Source: Cocos nucifera (lineage: Eukaryota > Streptophyta > Magnoliopsida > Arecales > Arecaceae). From it: DNA of 64,000 nucleotides. Shown here piece after piece: positions 1-11,575 of this stretch. Below the pieces are notes generated by a model. The model worked only from the letters and a program-made list of their open reading frames with translations. It was not told the origin of the DNA and searched no databases. The stretch is taken from the NCBI GenBank assembly GCA_006176705.1, contig QRFJ01000375.1, positions 1,010,596 through 1,074,595 on the forward strand, read 5' to 3'. The position numbers and the translations under genes were made by a program. Each line of letters opens with the position of its first letter. Within the stretch, counting starts at the first letter, position 1.

Positions 1-96
1 AAAGGTAGACATCCAGGATATTATCTAACTTGGATATTTATTAGATGTGTACATTACACTTAACAGGCTATGTAAATATTAAATATCATTTATTTA

Positions 97-342
97 TTAT
101 CCATATAGTATTATAACATCATTCATAATGATATTATAATAATCTTCATTTATTAATAAATGATAATCATTTTTGGCCAAAAGGCCATCAAAGATCATAT
201 TCATCATAAATGATGGACAATAGTGACAGTCACTCTGAACGATAATATTTCTATTGAAAATCAGCTTGACGATTCCTAAAGCTAGGATTGGAACTAGACT
301 TCCATCCCTAACACTCAAGAATCTCTCACCATTTTCAAGCAT
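97..342 (-). pseudogene. Copia gag-pre-integrase segment (element A)
   Basis: An 81-residue open stretch reads as the region between protease and integrase of a Ty1/Copia polyprotein. It starts in the ENGER...VRDGSLVP segment and continues through IILALG-like and NDYHLLINEDYYNIIMNDV stretches typical of this part of Copia pol. The true reading frame would begin far upstream in gag, so the first Met is only an internal codon. The frame is open here, but the polyprotein is broken upstream by stops. The integrase and reverse transcriptase would lie left of the window. Confidence 0.65.
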
Positions 343-726
343 TCCACTTATTTAAAGTCCTTGCAATAAATTGCATAAGACTATCGGTATCCAATACCTA
401 GATAGTAGAAGCACATGTAGAAAAATTATATGGTATTATCATATAACATCCCTGATGAGCAACTCCTTGCTCTCTTCTCTTATTCAGCCTATTGAGGTTA
501 AGAAAAATAAGATATTCTTCTTCCTATGACCATGCTTCTTATAGTAGAAGCACTCTGCTTGAATCTGGTTAGTCTTAAAACTTTTATTTTAACTAGACTT
601 GCAAGCCTTAGCATGAACCTTTTCATGTTGCTGAATCAAATTCAACTTCAGATACTAATTATCGAAGTTGGATCCCATAAGTATATCACTATTTGATAGT
701 GATCGGAGCAATTAGGGTTTAGCCAT
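343..726 (-). pseudogene. Copia gag remnant with degenerate zinc knuckle (element A)
   Basis: Gag appears to start with the ATG at 726-724, directly after a splice-acceptor-like tract, and hits a stop at the fourth codon. Only about 30 codons of N-terminal gag sequence precede a degenerate CCHC knuckle (CFYYKKHGHRKKN, where the second Cys has become Tyr and the last is lost) near 560-520. Normal Copia gag is several times longer, so most of gag has been deleted. A weak protease-like VLDTDS stretch follows near 400. The fragment cannot encode a working gag. Confidence 0.5.
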
Positions 727-2764
727 AATCTAAATAGAAAAGAGAATAATGACCTATTGTATATGAATTATTTTACACCTGAAGATTTTAGACTTTTAGT
801 CTAAAGGTTCTTCCACTATTTTATTCAAATTGACAGCCTCTATCTCTAATTTAGAAAATTACTACTAGTCTATACTAGAATCTATATAGACTGCATACAA
901 GTCTAACTTTGGCCGGTTAACCCATGTGCATCTATAAGTAGGTTCTTTAACCAATTATTTCTCCAAACAACTTCTAGTAATTTAATTTTATTCCAAAACC
1001 TAATCAGTAGGCTTTGGTCTCCACTGCAAGGATCCGATTAGGTCCAACCTTTAACATGACCATACTTGGTGCATCTAACCAATGAATAATTAAGTTCAAC
1101 TTTGGTTGGTCAACCTAACTACCATTAGAAAGACACATCCAAGTTATCATATTATGAATGATAATTCCATTAGTCAATAATCAGGCCTTTGGGCCTCCAA
1201 TGATTATTAAGTTAATGGACCCATTATCATCCAACTTAATGGAAGGCTATGACTCAGTTATCTCCATAACTTTAGCATTTTAAGAATCTAATAATTTTAG
1301 AGAATTTAAATTATTAGTGATTTAAGGATAGAGAAAATATTGACCAAATTTCTTCCATTGACTTCACCATGTCAAATCTTCTCACTAACTTCTCAAGTTA
1401 TTGATGAGAACTCAGATCAATTTAGATCCATGGGCATCTAGATCAATCCCACTAAATAAAATCAGTCTCACTGATTGTTTATGTAATATGGGTTAGTATG
1501 AATCAATGAGCAATCTAATCAAGACTTGATTAACCATATTGGCTAGGTAAGTGAGATCGGTGGGAGGCACTGCCAAGGCTTGCCTTAGACACCATAAAAA
1601 ATGGCCAGGTAAGCAGGCTGCCAATTAAAACCACCAGTCTGAGAATGCTAGACTTACCTTTGATATCAATTAGTTTATTAATTTTGATTTCGTCTGTCTA
1701 AAAACTCGGGCTCAACTATTGAGCCATGATCAATATCCATTTGTTAAATGTATGGACTTTGATCAACTACAACTATTAAATTATTCTATAGAAATAAAAT
1801 GACCTAATCATAATTAACTATTAATTAATTTGATCAATTTCTTAACTTAGTTCATATTTAATCTAATCCTAGATCTAATCTAGTTAATGACCTGATCAAA
1901 GCTAACCCATTACCCTTTAACCCATGTTTTATGAAATTGTCTTAGAATCTTCAAATCACAAATCTAGATCCTAAACAAATACTTAATTCTCAATTAAGTT
2001 CAAGGCTTATGGTTTGGGCTTTGGAACCTCAGAACTAGTTTTTGATTTCAACTTTTGAAATATTTTTAGGTGTAAACAATTTATATTGAATTAAATTCAA
2101 TTCACAGTTTTAGATCTAATTTATTTTAATATTTGGATTATATCCTAGAATTTTGAATCTAGGATTTTGTAGAATGTAAGTTCTCAATTTAAATTTTATA
2201 AAACATATATATCATACATATGCAAACTAAATTTAAAAGATATAACTACATATCAACATATGCATTAAGAGGATGTAAATCAAAACATGAAACACATCAT
2301 ATGGATCTCATCTGAATAATCAAAATCAGATCATAAATTATTTAATTTTAGATTTAAAATTTAAAAATAAATCATAAATTATTTTTAGATCTTATCTAAC
2401 ATATTTATGATTTAGGTTATTCAGATCAATACATACTAGGACAACCTCTCCATTGTATGGGGTAAATCTTACAACAGGACAATCTTATAATCAGTATGTG
2501 TGATCCAATATTTTTTAAATCTAATCTAAATAATCTAAAATAGATCTAACATCTATTTATTTTAGATTTAAAATCAAAAAAATGAATCATAAATTTTCTT
2601 AACGATTCAAAAATTTAGATCAATACATACTAGGATAATCTTTTCATTATAAGGGGTTAACCTTACAACAGGACAACCTTATGATCAGTATGTGCGATCT
2701 TCAAGATTTTATTTTTAAATTTATTTTAATGCAAAATATGATCATGTCATAACAGAACCTAGAT
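727..2764 (-). other. Untranslated leader of element A with putative intron
   Basis: About 2 kb lies between the primer-binding site and gag with no useful reading frame. On the minus strand it contains a strong donor (AAG then GTAAGT, boundary at 1658/1657). It ends in a pyrimidine-rich acceptor (TTCTCTTTTCTATTTAG, intron end at 730) three bases before the gag ATG. The implied intron is 928 nt. B and C have the same arrangement. Splicing is inferred, not shown. Confidence 0.45.
2333..2702. repeat. Diverged tandem duplication in leader of element A
   Basis: Two units of about 185-190 bp lie head to tail. Each ends in a recognisable block, GATCAATACATACTAGGA through CAACAGGACAA to ATCAGTATGTG: one near 2424-2502, the other near 2617-2695. 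The units have point differences and small indels. It lies just downstream of the primer-binding site on the minus strand. Confidence 0.7.
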
Positions 2765-2776
2765 GCTCTGATACTA
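2765..2776 (-). other. Primer-binding site, initiator Met tRNA (element A)
   Basis: The reverse complement reads TAGTATCAGAGC, one base from the canonical TGGTATCAGAGC of plant Copia elements. It lies one base from the LTR edge at 2778, which fixes the element's orientation and LTR boundary. Confidence 0.8.
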
Positions 2777-2777
2777 C

Positions 2778-5651
2778 TGTTGAAAAATATGTAGGATTTC
2801 ATGCATATATTTTGAAATTTTTTCGAATTTACAAGCAGCGAAAGATATAGATTAAATAATTTAATCTAATTATGCATATGATCTAATTACTAAACCTTAC
2901 ATCTAAGATCTATGAAATGTCATGTTGCAAATATAAATCTAAAAATAAATCAAGCATGGTTGGTATTGATCAAATCAATACCTAGATCTAGAACTATTCT
3001 AGAAATTCTAGATCATATTTAGATCCTGAAGAGATTAGATCTCTTACCTTCACACGGATCGAGAATACCATGATCGATTTTATTATAGTTCTTTATTATT
3101 TGGAGCCACACAATGCATCCAGTCTCTATGGATAGTCCACACAAGGCTCCAACATAGATCGGAGATTCGTCGAACGAATATCCACTCAAAGTACTAGCTT
3201 CTCGTGGATCCCTCCTGATGGTTAATTAAAAATATTCTTTAGATCTCTTGGACATTTCAAGAGATGAAGAACGAGAGGAGGAATAAGGAAGAAGACCATC
3301 TTTTGGTTCTCCCAAAAATTAGAAAATAAAATATAAGAGAAAAGCCCTAAGAGAAGACACATCTTCTCTTTCAGGACATCAACCATTGATATCCTAAATA
3401 CATCTCTATGTCAGAACAAGAGGAAACCTTCTCTTTTAGAATTTTCTCACGCTTCCAGATTTATTACTCTCTAAATTCTCCCAAGGAAAAATCACACAAA
3501 AAATTGGAAAGAAAGAATTCTCGAAAGAATCCTAAGAGAAGACCATCTTCTCTTCTCTTTCTTCTCATCGAGACATGATTAAATCATATCCAAAGAAGAC
3601 CACCATGCTCCAACTCCTTGGAGCACTTATCCTCCATTCCCTCTCCCTCTCTCTCTCAGATTTTTCTCAAAGAAAAAATCTAACAAAAATAAGGAAGAAA
3701 GAACTTTAAAGAGAAAAACATGAGAAGACAATCTTCTCTCTTACCTTTGTCTCTTCAAGACAACAACTTTTGATGTCTAGATCAAGGCCTCTTCTCCAAG
3801 GAACTTGGTGCCCATAACCTCCACGCCCCTCCTCTCCTTTCTATGATTTTTTGCATGGAATCCCTAGGGATTCTGACACCCAACTTTCCCTAAAAATGTG
3901 GCGTTACATATTTAAAATAAATACTAGGTCAAACCTAGTCAAAATAGGAAAGACCAAGGGGTTTTGGGGGCGTCCAACTCTTGGATGCCTCCCCTAAATT
4001 TGTGGCATGGAAAACCTGGAACCAATGCACAAATGAAAGAAAAATAGGGTGACAAGAAATTAGTGGGTGTGGGAGAGAAAATTCTAAAAGGGAAAGGAGG
4101 TCATTTGAATTTGAAAGACTTTTAAATGGAATCAAAGGGATAACCACTATCAAATTTGACCAATTCAAATTTCTTCCAAACCATGAGAGATATGGGGCAT
4201 TGGAAACCTTCATTTAATGTGAGAAACATTCACATAAAAAATCTAGAATTAAAACATGGGTGTGGAGTCTCTTAAGCGGTGCAAGGAAGAAGGGAATCCT
4301 AGTCCAACTAGGATTCTCTTAAATAGACTAGGTCAAACCAAATTAAAACCCATTTTAATTAGATTTGATTCAACCTAATTAAAAAGGCATTCCTAGTCCA
4401 ATTAGGTGCTCAATTAAATTAGATTAAATTAAATTTAAATCTAATTTAATTTTTAATCAAAATAAAAATTAGGTGCACTCCTAGTCGAACAAAGACTTGT
4501 TCTTTCTTGCAATTGACTTATATCCAATAAATCAATTAGACTTAATCAAATTAAATCTAAACTAATTTTAATTGAGTCTAATTCAATTAGACTTAATCTC
4601 AGCCTGATTGCTTAATCAAATTGAGTCAATTAGCAATTCAATTGCTAATCAATCCTTCTGCAATACTTGCATTAGGTCAAACATCAATCATATTAATTAT
4701 TTGATCTTTGAACGATTCTCAATCATCAATCAACCATCCAATCAGGTAACAACCTATGTGTGTGACACCATAGGTTCGAACCTAAGTCAGTAGTAAAAAA
4801 ATTAATTTTATACCAATTGAAATGATTATTTAGCAATGATACCCGATGTTCGGATAGGTCAAATGTATGTAAAGCAACATTCTTAGAACCCTGGTCTATG
4901 ATTATCGTATAATTCATTCCTATGATCAATAATGCTCAAGATGACTTCGAGTTAGCTATCGATACTCATATAAGTCATCCATATTATGTTTCAAAATTTA
5001 TAAATCCCATGACTCCTCATGAGGATTATCTAGACCGTGGTTTTGTTAAATTGAAACACCGTGAAACATTCACTTTCTGAAGTTAATCAAGAGCAATCAA
5101 TCCCATTTTGGCTTACACATTGACTCTACAAGTACTTGACTATATCTAAAAGTCTTTCATTGCTGTATTAGAAATACAGGTAGGTTGGCACCAAAGTAGA
5201 GTGAGTTATTTACAAGTCACCATGGTAATCTCAGGTCAGAGGGACACTTATATCCATCGACCTTAACTAGCTACTCTTGATAGTAGAGTGCTATATTGGT
5301 CATGTTCAATGCAGATGTACTCCTACATCCCACCTGCATGTCGTACAGTATCTCCACACCACTTGATTATGAGAACAACTAATGCATATGACAAATAGTG
5401 ATCTACACTTAGTAAGTTATCATCTTTATTAATAACTTATCGTTTGATCATGAATAATTTAAAAACCATCCGATAAATTCTTCTTTATCAATTGATTGTG
5501 ATTCTAAGAACTTCATCATAAGATAAGAGTTCATTTAAGAAAGAGAAAACTTTTATAATGAATAAATTAAATAGTTATTATTTAATAATTCATATACTAA
5601 TTTCAATCATCTATAACTTAGATGATTGATTTTAGGATACATTTCCTAACA
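2778..5651 (-). repeat. 5' LTR of element A (about 2.87 kb)
   Basis: It starts TGTTGAAAAATATG and ends CATTTCCTAACA on the plus strand, so on the element's own strand it runs TGTTAGGAAATG to CATATTTTTCAACA. The left edge abuts the primer-binding site and the right edge abuts interrupted gag of A'. Short open frames inside it (for example 3935-4213 and 4726-4929 on the minus strand) have no recognisable content. The flanking base group at 5652-5656 (CAAGT) would be the target-site copy; its partner is outside the window. Confidence 0.75.
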
Positions 5652-6140
5652 CAAGTCTCTCAAAAATTTTTTAAGGCTTAGATGCATGATGGACAGTCAG
5701 TCCAAGATTATTATTTGATAATATTCAAGAATCTAGAAGAGCTTGAGAAGCTTGGTGTCATGCTTGATAAGGACTTGCAAATTGATGTGATCCTACAGTC
5801 CTTGACTGATGCATATGGGCAGTTCATCATGAACTTTCATATGCATAAGCTTCAATATACCTTAGCTGAACTCATGAATATTCTGGTTACTATTAAGCTT
5901 TCTTTAAAACATTCGAAAAGCTCAATACTTGCCGTAGAATGGACTTCTTCTAAGAGAAAGTCTTTTGAAAAGAAGAACAAGTCTACGAAGAAGCAGAAGG
6001 TAAAATGTAGGAAGAAGAAAAAGGAAGAATCGAAGAAGAAGGTCGTGGATAAAGAAAAATATTTTTATTATAATACCGATGGCCATTGGAAGTGGAGCTA
6101 TCCTTTAAACCTAGCCAGCTTAAAGAACAAGAAGGAGTAG
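5652..6140 (+). pseudogene. Copia gag, C-terminal half with dead zinc knuckle (A')
   Basis: The reading frame from the first Met at 5682 (152 codons) is a gag fragment interrupted upstream by element A at 5652. It contains the helical segment LEELEKLGVMLDKDLQIDVI, then SLTDAYGQFIMNFHMHK, then a Lys-rich stretch and the nucleocapsid knuckle near 6057-6105. All three knuckle cysteines are now tyrosine (YFYYNTDGHWKWSYP; the normal form is CFHC...H...C). This is the pattern expected from TGT to TAT changes. The start at 5682 is an internal Met, not the true gag start. Confidence 0.75.
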
Positions 6141-6790
6141 GTCCTTCTAGAGGTATGCTCGTTGTAGAATTTAATCTTATGATTTCTTCTACATCTAGTT
6201 GGGTGCTTAACCCTAGCTTTAGTGCTCACTTATGTACTTTTATGCAGGATCTTAAGGAAAGCATGAGGCTGAGGGATGGTGAGATGATCCTGCACGTCGA
6301 AAATGGAGAAAGGGTTGTTGCTGTAGTCGTGGAAACCTACCCTCTTCGATTACCATTAGGATTATATTTAGTTCTTAGAGATTATTATTTTATACTTGCA
6401 GCAAGTAAGAATTTGATTTTTGTTTCTTATTCAGCATGGAAAGGTTATGTATTTAGCTTTGTTAAGGACCACTATATTATTCTTTTTGAAAGAAATAAAA
6501 TTATAAATAATTTTTTAATTAACGATCTCTATCAGTTTCATGTTGATGTATCTATATTAAATATCGAGCAAAACGTGAATGCCATAGGATCTAAGTGACC
6601 TAGGGATAGTCTAAATGATAGGTATCTATGGCACCATTGGCTAGATCATATAACCAAGGATAAGATTAACAAATTAGAGAAATCCAGACTATGAGTCCAT
6701 TGAATTTTGAGTTATATCCGATTTGTGAATCATACCTTCAGAGCAAAATGACCAAACTTCCTTTTGTAGGATATGGAAAAAGGGCCACGA
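6141..6790 (+). pseudogene. Copia protease and gag-pre-integrase region (A')
   Basis: An overlapping frame (open 6086-6598) carries the protease start WVLNPSFSAHLCTFMQDL, where the catalytic Asp-Ser-Gly is replaced by Asn-Pro-Ser. Then follow RLRDGEMILHV, the VLRDYYFILAASKNLI stretch and a FVKDHYIILFERNK stretch typical of gag-pre-integrase. The HH-type region (YLWHHWLDHITKDKI) sits near 6625-6665 in another frame. The protease cannot be active as it stands. Confidence 0.7.
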
Positions 6791-7330
6791 ACCTACTTGC
6801 CCTGGTACATATAGATGTACGTGGCCTATTTGATGTGCTAGTCAGAGACAATTATGTCTACTTCATTGCCTTTACCAATGATTTATCTCGGTAGGAGTAT
6901 GTGTATTTGATGCGACACAAGTCTAAAATCTTTGAAAAGTTCAAAAAATTCAAACACAAAATAAAAAAGCAAATCGAAAAGCCTATTAAGGTTCTTTGAT
7001 CAAATCAAGAAGGCGAACACCTTAGTCAAAAATTCCTAGACTATCTTAAGGATAATGGCATAGTCTCTCAATGAACTCCATCTGGAATACCTCAACTCAA
7101 CGAAATTTTAGAATGGAAAAATCAGATCTTATTAGATATGGTCCGATCCATGATGAGCTTCTTGGACCTTCCTGATTCTTTTTGGGGACATAGTCTAATG
7201 ACCGCAATCTACTTATTGAATATGGTTTCCTCTAAAATTGTTCCTATTATACCATATAAGATATGGCATGGTAAGAAATCAAGTCCGAGTCATCTCAGAA
7301 TTTAGGATTGTCTGGCCCATGTCAAGAAAT
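6791..7330 (+). pseudogene. Copia integrase core (A')
   Basis: Pieces in several frames match the integrase core: ALVHIDVRGLFDV near 6808-6846 (first catalytic Asp in HID), YVYFIAFTNDLSR near 6853-6891 (second region, TND in place of TDD), then KVLxSxxEGEHLSQ near 6990-7035, and the Copia landmark VRSMMSFLDLPDSFWGHSLMTAIYLLN near 7143-7220. Stops and frameshifts separate these blocks. Confidence 0.7.
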
Positions 7331-7912
7331 AGCAGATGGACAAATTAGAGTCTAGATCATTTAGTCAAATATCCTAAAGAGTTGTTAGGATATTTTTTCT
7401 ATCTTCTGGAAGACCACAATATGATTGTGAGTCGACACACCATTTTCTTGAATCATCGAAAGATAGATTAGGCTCGAGAAGAAGGTCTCCAAAGAGCAAC
7501 GAGTGGATGAACCTAAGGAACCCAGTCAATCTCAGCCAATCCAAATACAACCTCATCCACCTTATAGGTCAGGTAGAATTTTTTATCCTCCTGAGAGGTA
7601 CTTAGAAACCATTTCAAAGGATGTAGAGAAAATATTCCTCATAGAAAATAGGATTCATGGTGATGATCCCAAAATCTATGATGAGACGATATCTAATATC
7701 GACTCCAAAAAATGGTTAGAGATAATAAAGTTAGAGATTAACTTAATGCCCTCGAATCAAGTCTAGACCTTGGTAGATCCACCTGAAGGTATTATACCTA
7801 TTGAGTGTAAATGAATCTTCAAGAGAAAGATAAGTGCTGATGAAAATGTAGAGATATTCAAAGCTAGGTTTGTAGCGAAAGAGTATAGTCAGCATGAAGG
7901 TATTGCCTATCA
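7331..7912 (+). pseudogene. Copia integrase C-terminus and start of reverse transcriptase (A')
   Basis: An open frame from 7503 to 7766 covers the linker between integrase and reverse transcriptase, with the hallmark YRSGRIFYPPERYL block and then KWLEIIKLEINLM at the start of the reverse transcriptase domain. A stop replaces Trp after NQV (VWTLVDPPEG expected). The sequence continues to the WKxxxxxAxxxVxTFKARFVAKEYSQHEGI region near 7830-7905 in broken frame. It stops at about 7912, where foreign DNA with a plastid tRNA exon begins. Confidence 0.75.
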
Positions 7913-8076
7913 TGTGGGATTATGAAATATCCATCTTGATAAGAAATTATCCATATGTTAATATATCTATGACAAGGGCTATAGCTCAGTTAGGTAGAGC
8001 ACCTCATTTACACATTTGCTAATTCTTTTCAGGGGAGCCCATTATGCATTAAACATAATTGATCTTATTAGGAGAT
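7913..8076 (+). other. Probable plastid DNA insert (NUPT) in Copia pol
   Basis: About 165 bp interrupts Copia reverse transcriptase. Retroelement sequence stops after GGTATTGCCTATCA and resumes at about 8077 with GTCAGTAGCCATGC, which is the next conserved block of the domain. The insert contains a 39-base match to the first exon of plastid trnV-UAC. The bases around it are non-coding and AT-rich, in keeping with the trnV upstream spacer and intron. That the flanks are also plastid is inference. Confidence 0.65.
7975..8013 (+). pseudogene. trnV-UAC: trnV-UAC first exon fragment (plastid origin)
   Basis: The 39 bases begin AGGGCTATAGCTCAG, give the D-arm TTAGGTAGAGC and end in the anticodon arm CCTCATTTACAC. 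This is the first exon of the intron-containing plastid valine tRNA gene as I know it, with one change (G to A in the anticodon stem). The second exon (anticodon 3' side and T-arm) is not here, so no functional tRNA can be made. Eukaryotic nuclear tRNAs do not have this sequence split. Confidence 0.75.
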
Positions 8077-8800
8077 CTTTTTGTCAGTAGCCATGCAAAA
8101 ATTCATCGCACACTGCTTGCTGTTGTAGCTTATTTCGATTATGAAATATGACAGATGGACGTAAAAATAGCATTCCTAAATGGATATCTTGAAAAAGATA
8201 TCTATATAAAATAACTGCTTAGTTCATCCAGTAATGATGATCACAAGGTCAGCAAGCTGCAAAAGTCCATATATGGACTTAAGCATCTCGGAGCTGGAAT
8301 GCTCGTTTCGTTTGTTTTCATCAAAAATGAGAAGAAGCCTTATGTATTCAAAAAGATTAGTGGGAGTGCTGTTGCCTTTCTTATACTGTACGTAGATGAC
8401 ATCCTTTTGATTAGGAATGACATTCCTATATTAACATCCATCAAAATATGATTGTCGAAAGAGTTCTCTATGAAAGATCTAGGAGAGGCATCCTTCATAT
8501 TAGGAATAAAAGTCTATAGGAATAGACCAAACAGGATGCTAGGTCTATCACAGAAGATGTACATAGAGGAGGTGTTGAAGAGGTTCAGCATGGAAAACTC
8601 TAAGAGGGGACTTGTATCCTTCAAACATGGCATTCATCTCTCCAAAAAGATGTGTCCCAACACACCTGATGAGATTGAATGCATGAGCAAGATCCCTTTT
8701 GCTTTGATAATATGGAGCCTTATATATGCCATGCTATATACACGACCTGATATTCTGCATGTTGTGAGTGTCACGAGCAAATATTAGTCGAATCCAGACG
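8077..8800 (+). pseudogene. Copia reverse transcriptase, main part (A')
   Basis: Domain blocks appear in order: the QMDVK-type block near 8150-8170, AFLNGYLEKDIY near 8170-8205, the SIYGLKH block near 8266-8287, and the catalytic YVDD box at 8389-8400 (TAC GTA GAT GAC) within LYVDDILLI. An open frame (8452-8787) follows with MSKEFSMKDLGEASFILGIKVY, the typical Copia post-catalytic segment, then TRPDILHVVSVTSKY. The catalytic aspartates are intact but frameshifts and stops break the gene. Confidence 0.85.
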
Positions 8801-9345
8801 AAGAGTACTGGACTTCTATAAAGTGTATCCTTAAATACTTGAGAAGAGCTAAGAATATATTTTTGGTCTTTGATAATGGAGAGCTCTAGGTCCAAGGGTT
8901 TATGTCTGATATAGATAATTGAAAGTCGACATCTGGAAGTCTGTTTGTATGCAATGGTGGTATTGTTAGCTGAAAGAGTTCCAAGCAGACAGTGATCGCA
9001 GACTTCATAATGAAAGCTGAGTATATTACTGCATCGAAAGCTATGAAAGAAGCATTCTGGCATAAGAAGTTCATCGCAGAGCTCGGAGTGATGCCATCAG
9101 ATGCCGTCCCTTTGTACTATAACAACAATGGTGCCATAGCCCTATCTAGGTCTCACCAGAAGTCGAAGCATATCGAGCGGCGAAATCATCTCATATGTGA
9201 TTATCTCAAGAAGGATTATATCGAAGTCAAGAGAGTAGACACCGCAGATAATGAGGCGGATCCACTTACAAAGTCGTTGAGCCAGCAGAAGATCGAAGCC
9301 CATCTTGAGAAGATGGGACTTAGATTTGTAGCCAATTGGTTTTAG
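8801..9345 (+). pseudogene. Copia RNase H (A')
   Basis: The domain begins in broken frame (VQGFMSDIDN, then STSGSLFVCNGGIVS near 8935-8970). It becomes open from 8992 to 9345, giving AEYITASKAMKEAFWHKKFIAELGV, VPLYYNNNGAIALSRSHQKSKHIERRNHLI and ADPLTKSLSQQKIEAHLEKMGLR. The YCDNNGAI block, which carries a catalytic Asp, reads YYNNNGAI (Asp to Asn), so the enzyme is dead. The stop at 9343-9345 is the polyprotein end. Confidence 0.85.
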
Positions 9346-9359
9346 GTCAAGTAAAAGTT

Positions 9360-11575
9360 TGCTAGATGAGTACCCTAAAAGTCAGGTTGGCTGACACTTA
9401 TAATATACTTTCTATAGGTATTTTTATAATTTTGACTTAAAATCAATAAAAAGTTATTTTATTCTATCACATTGTGCAGTGTTTGTGATATATCTTTTGA
9501 GTTAATGAAATGCTAATACATATTTTCAAGAGTTAAAATTTAAGACATATATTTTTATAATTAACTCATAAACTGCTCCCAATCGTAGGATCATCATAAG
9601 AATGGTGATCGATCCAGAAGATTGGTGTATGATCACTTCCTCAGGATAGATAAGTCTTGAGTCTACAGTGTGGAGACATCGTAGCAAGAGTACAGATACT
9701 CATTAGAGAATGAGGGTACTGAGCATGACCACCTCGAGCAGTCATAAGGAAGTCTACCTTCTTATCAATGATTGAGCTCGATGCTGCAGTTGTATACTAG
9801 TTCTTAGACTTGAGGTGCATTGGCAATTCATCTTGAATGTGTTATAGTTTGATTATATCATAACTCGATCTCCTAGCCATTCGAAACATTAAGATGTATG
9901 TTGGCTATAGCATGTTCATTGTAGGAATTGGTTCGCACCAAGATGGGATCTATCAACCTCGGTAGAGGAGGAATTGTCCTATGATGATCATGAGATCGAG
10001 TCCTTAAGCCCATGGCCATGGCAGTGTGATATAATGGAAAAAAGTTTATTAGGGTTTCACATTGGACTTGGATCAAATGATTCAATTATGTGATAGGGTG
10101 TTAGGTTTGATGAGTTCATCTTAACCCTAATCCTGTCGAGGCTCATGATAGAAGAACCAAATCATATAGATAGCTGCATTGAGAGGTTCGCTTTCAGTTC
10201 TGATGGATTGCCACCATATACTACTAGGTATCACTAATAGATTTTAGGAGCAATTAGAATAATCTTGATGATCAATCATTCTAATTAGGTAAATTGGAAG
10301 AGTTCTAGTCCACTGAAAGATGTTTCGATGATGTTGATGATAGAGATCGTGACATATCCTATTACCATACGAAACTAAATCTAACTGGATCACACAAATA
10401 AGAGTTTGGGGTTGGATATCATCAATTGAGCTAATTTAGTTTGATTGATTTGGATTAGATCAAATTAGGTTCAAAAAAATCATGCTAGCACATGATTGAG
10501 CCTAACATTTTGTTTCGGTAAACTTTTTGGTTCATCTCAATTAAGTTAAATTGGATTTGGCTCATCCAGAAATCTTATATAGCTTTGTCCTGGTTTGATT
10601 GGGGTTGTCCAAGTCAAAATGTGTTGTCCTAATCCATCAGATGGGAATAGGATAATAGCTTCCAATTCCCGTAACCTTCAGGACAAGACCTATTATTTTC
10701 TCGTTTCCTTAAGACGTTAACTTGGCCTTTGCAAGAAAGAAGAGGGGAGGCATGCGCCTCCTATTTTTTATCCAGGGTGCATGCCCCTTAGAGGATTTTT
10801 CATGAAGAAAAAGTGTGCATGCCCCATATTGGCATGCGCACATGGGGATAAAAGGAGAGGGTCCCATACGAATGGGACTCTAGGCTTTGTTGATGGGATC
10901 AAAGACCCAGGCGCCAAGGACTTATGCTTATCCATTGTTGGTGCCATCTAAGAGAGGTTTTTAGGGCAACTAACCTGATTGAATTAGGTGTGTTGGCATG
11001 GCCAATCAGATTAAGATCTAATTAAATCAACCAATGTGATTGGTTGATGCTGTGTGGCACTACATGGTGCAAAAGGATCTATTTAAACCCTACTGCGCCC
11101 TAGGTTTTCTGTATGCCCACTTCCCATGCCATAAGGCTGCCGCCCCCTCCTCTCTTCCATGCCCCTTCATCTTCATCCTCTCCCTCTTCTCCATGCCCAA
11201 AAGTTGGGCATAAACAGCAAAGAAGATCTAAGCATATTGGCGCAAAGATCAGGTAGAGAGACAACCATGTTTGTGAGACACGAACGCGCTGCCTTCACGT
11301 TTTATTTTGCAGGCTCTACTGATCAGATTTAGATCTGATCTTTGAAGGTCAGATACAAAAGGAGAAGATGTCCAGAACCAGCTTGAGTGGACTTCGATAG
11401 AGGCCAGATACTTACGTAGCTAGGTCCAGAACCTTGGGCGACGGCAAATCATCATTATGGTAACAATTACCCTAAACAGGTAATATTTGATGTTCCAAAT
11501 TTAATTTTTATTTGAGAACTCTCAGATCTGATCAGATTAGATCGATCCGATGGTGGAAAAGCTAGTTTTTCTTCA
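9360..11575 (+). repeat. 3' LTR of Copia A' (about 2.2 kb)
   Basis: The LTR starts TGCTAGATGAGTACCC (TGTTAGATG in sister copies) after a purine-rich tract at 9346-9359. It ends GTTTTTCTTCA, the same end as the C LTR (TTTTTCTTCA) and close to the B LTR. A TATA-like TATTTAAACC sits near 11,070, about 1.7 kb into the LTR. It shares blocks with the LTRs at 14.9, 23.4, 41.3 and 61.7 kb, such as the tract around GCCCATGGCCATGG. The outer flank is AAAGA. Confidence 0.85.

Larger units (their letters stand above)
1..5651 (-). mobile_element. Copia element A, 5' half, minus strand
   Basis: On the minus strand this reads 5' LTR (5651 to 2778), a primer-binding site for initiator Met tRNA (2776-2765), a long leader, a gag remnant and the gag-pre-integrase region, then runs off the left window edge. 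The LTR is bounded by TG and CA. Its right edge abuts the gag of another Copia (A') in mid-frame, so A inserted into A'. The left half of A and the 5' half of A' must lie outside the window. A shares its leader layout with B and C but its LTR is unrelated to theirs, so it is a separate subfamily of the same broad type. Confidence 0.8.
5652..11575 (+). mobile_element. Copia element A' (3' portion, plus strand)
   Basis: The order is gag, protease, gag-pre-integrase, integrase, reverse transcriptase, RNase H, polypurine tract and 3' LTR, which is the Ty1/Copia order. The long (2.2 kb) LTR and Met-tRNA priming in its sister copies fit an Angela/Tork-like lineage; that lineage call is inference. 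The 5' part was displaced leftwards by insertion of element A. Many in-frame stops and frameshifts show it is dead. Elements B, C and the LTR at 61.7 kb are the same family. Confidence 0.85.

Noticed and set aside
3935..4213. 92-codon minus-strand frame in the LTR of element A
   Set aside because: LTR sequence; no domain and no reason to expect coding.
7975..8076. A complete functional tRNA gene
   Set aside because: Only the D-arm and anticodon arm are present; no T-arm or acceptor 3' half follows.
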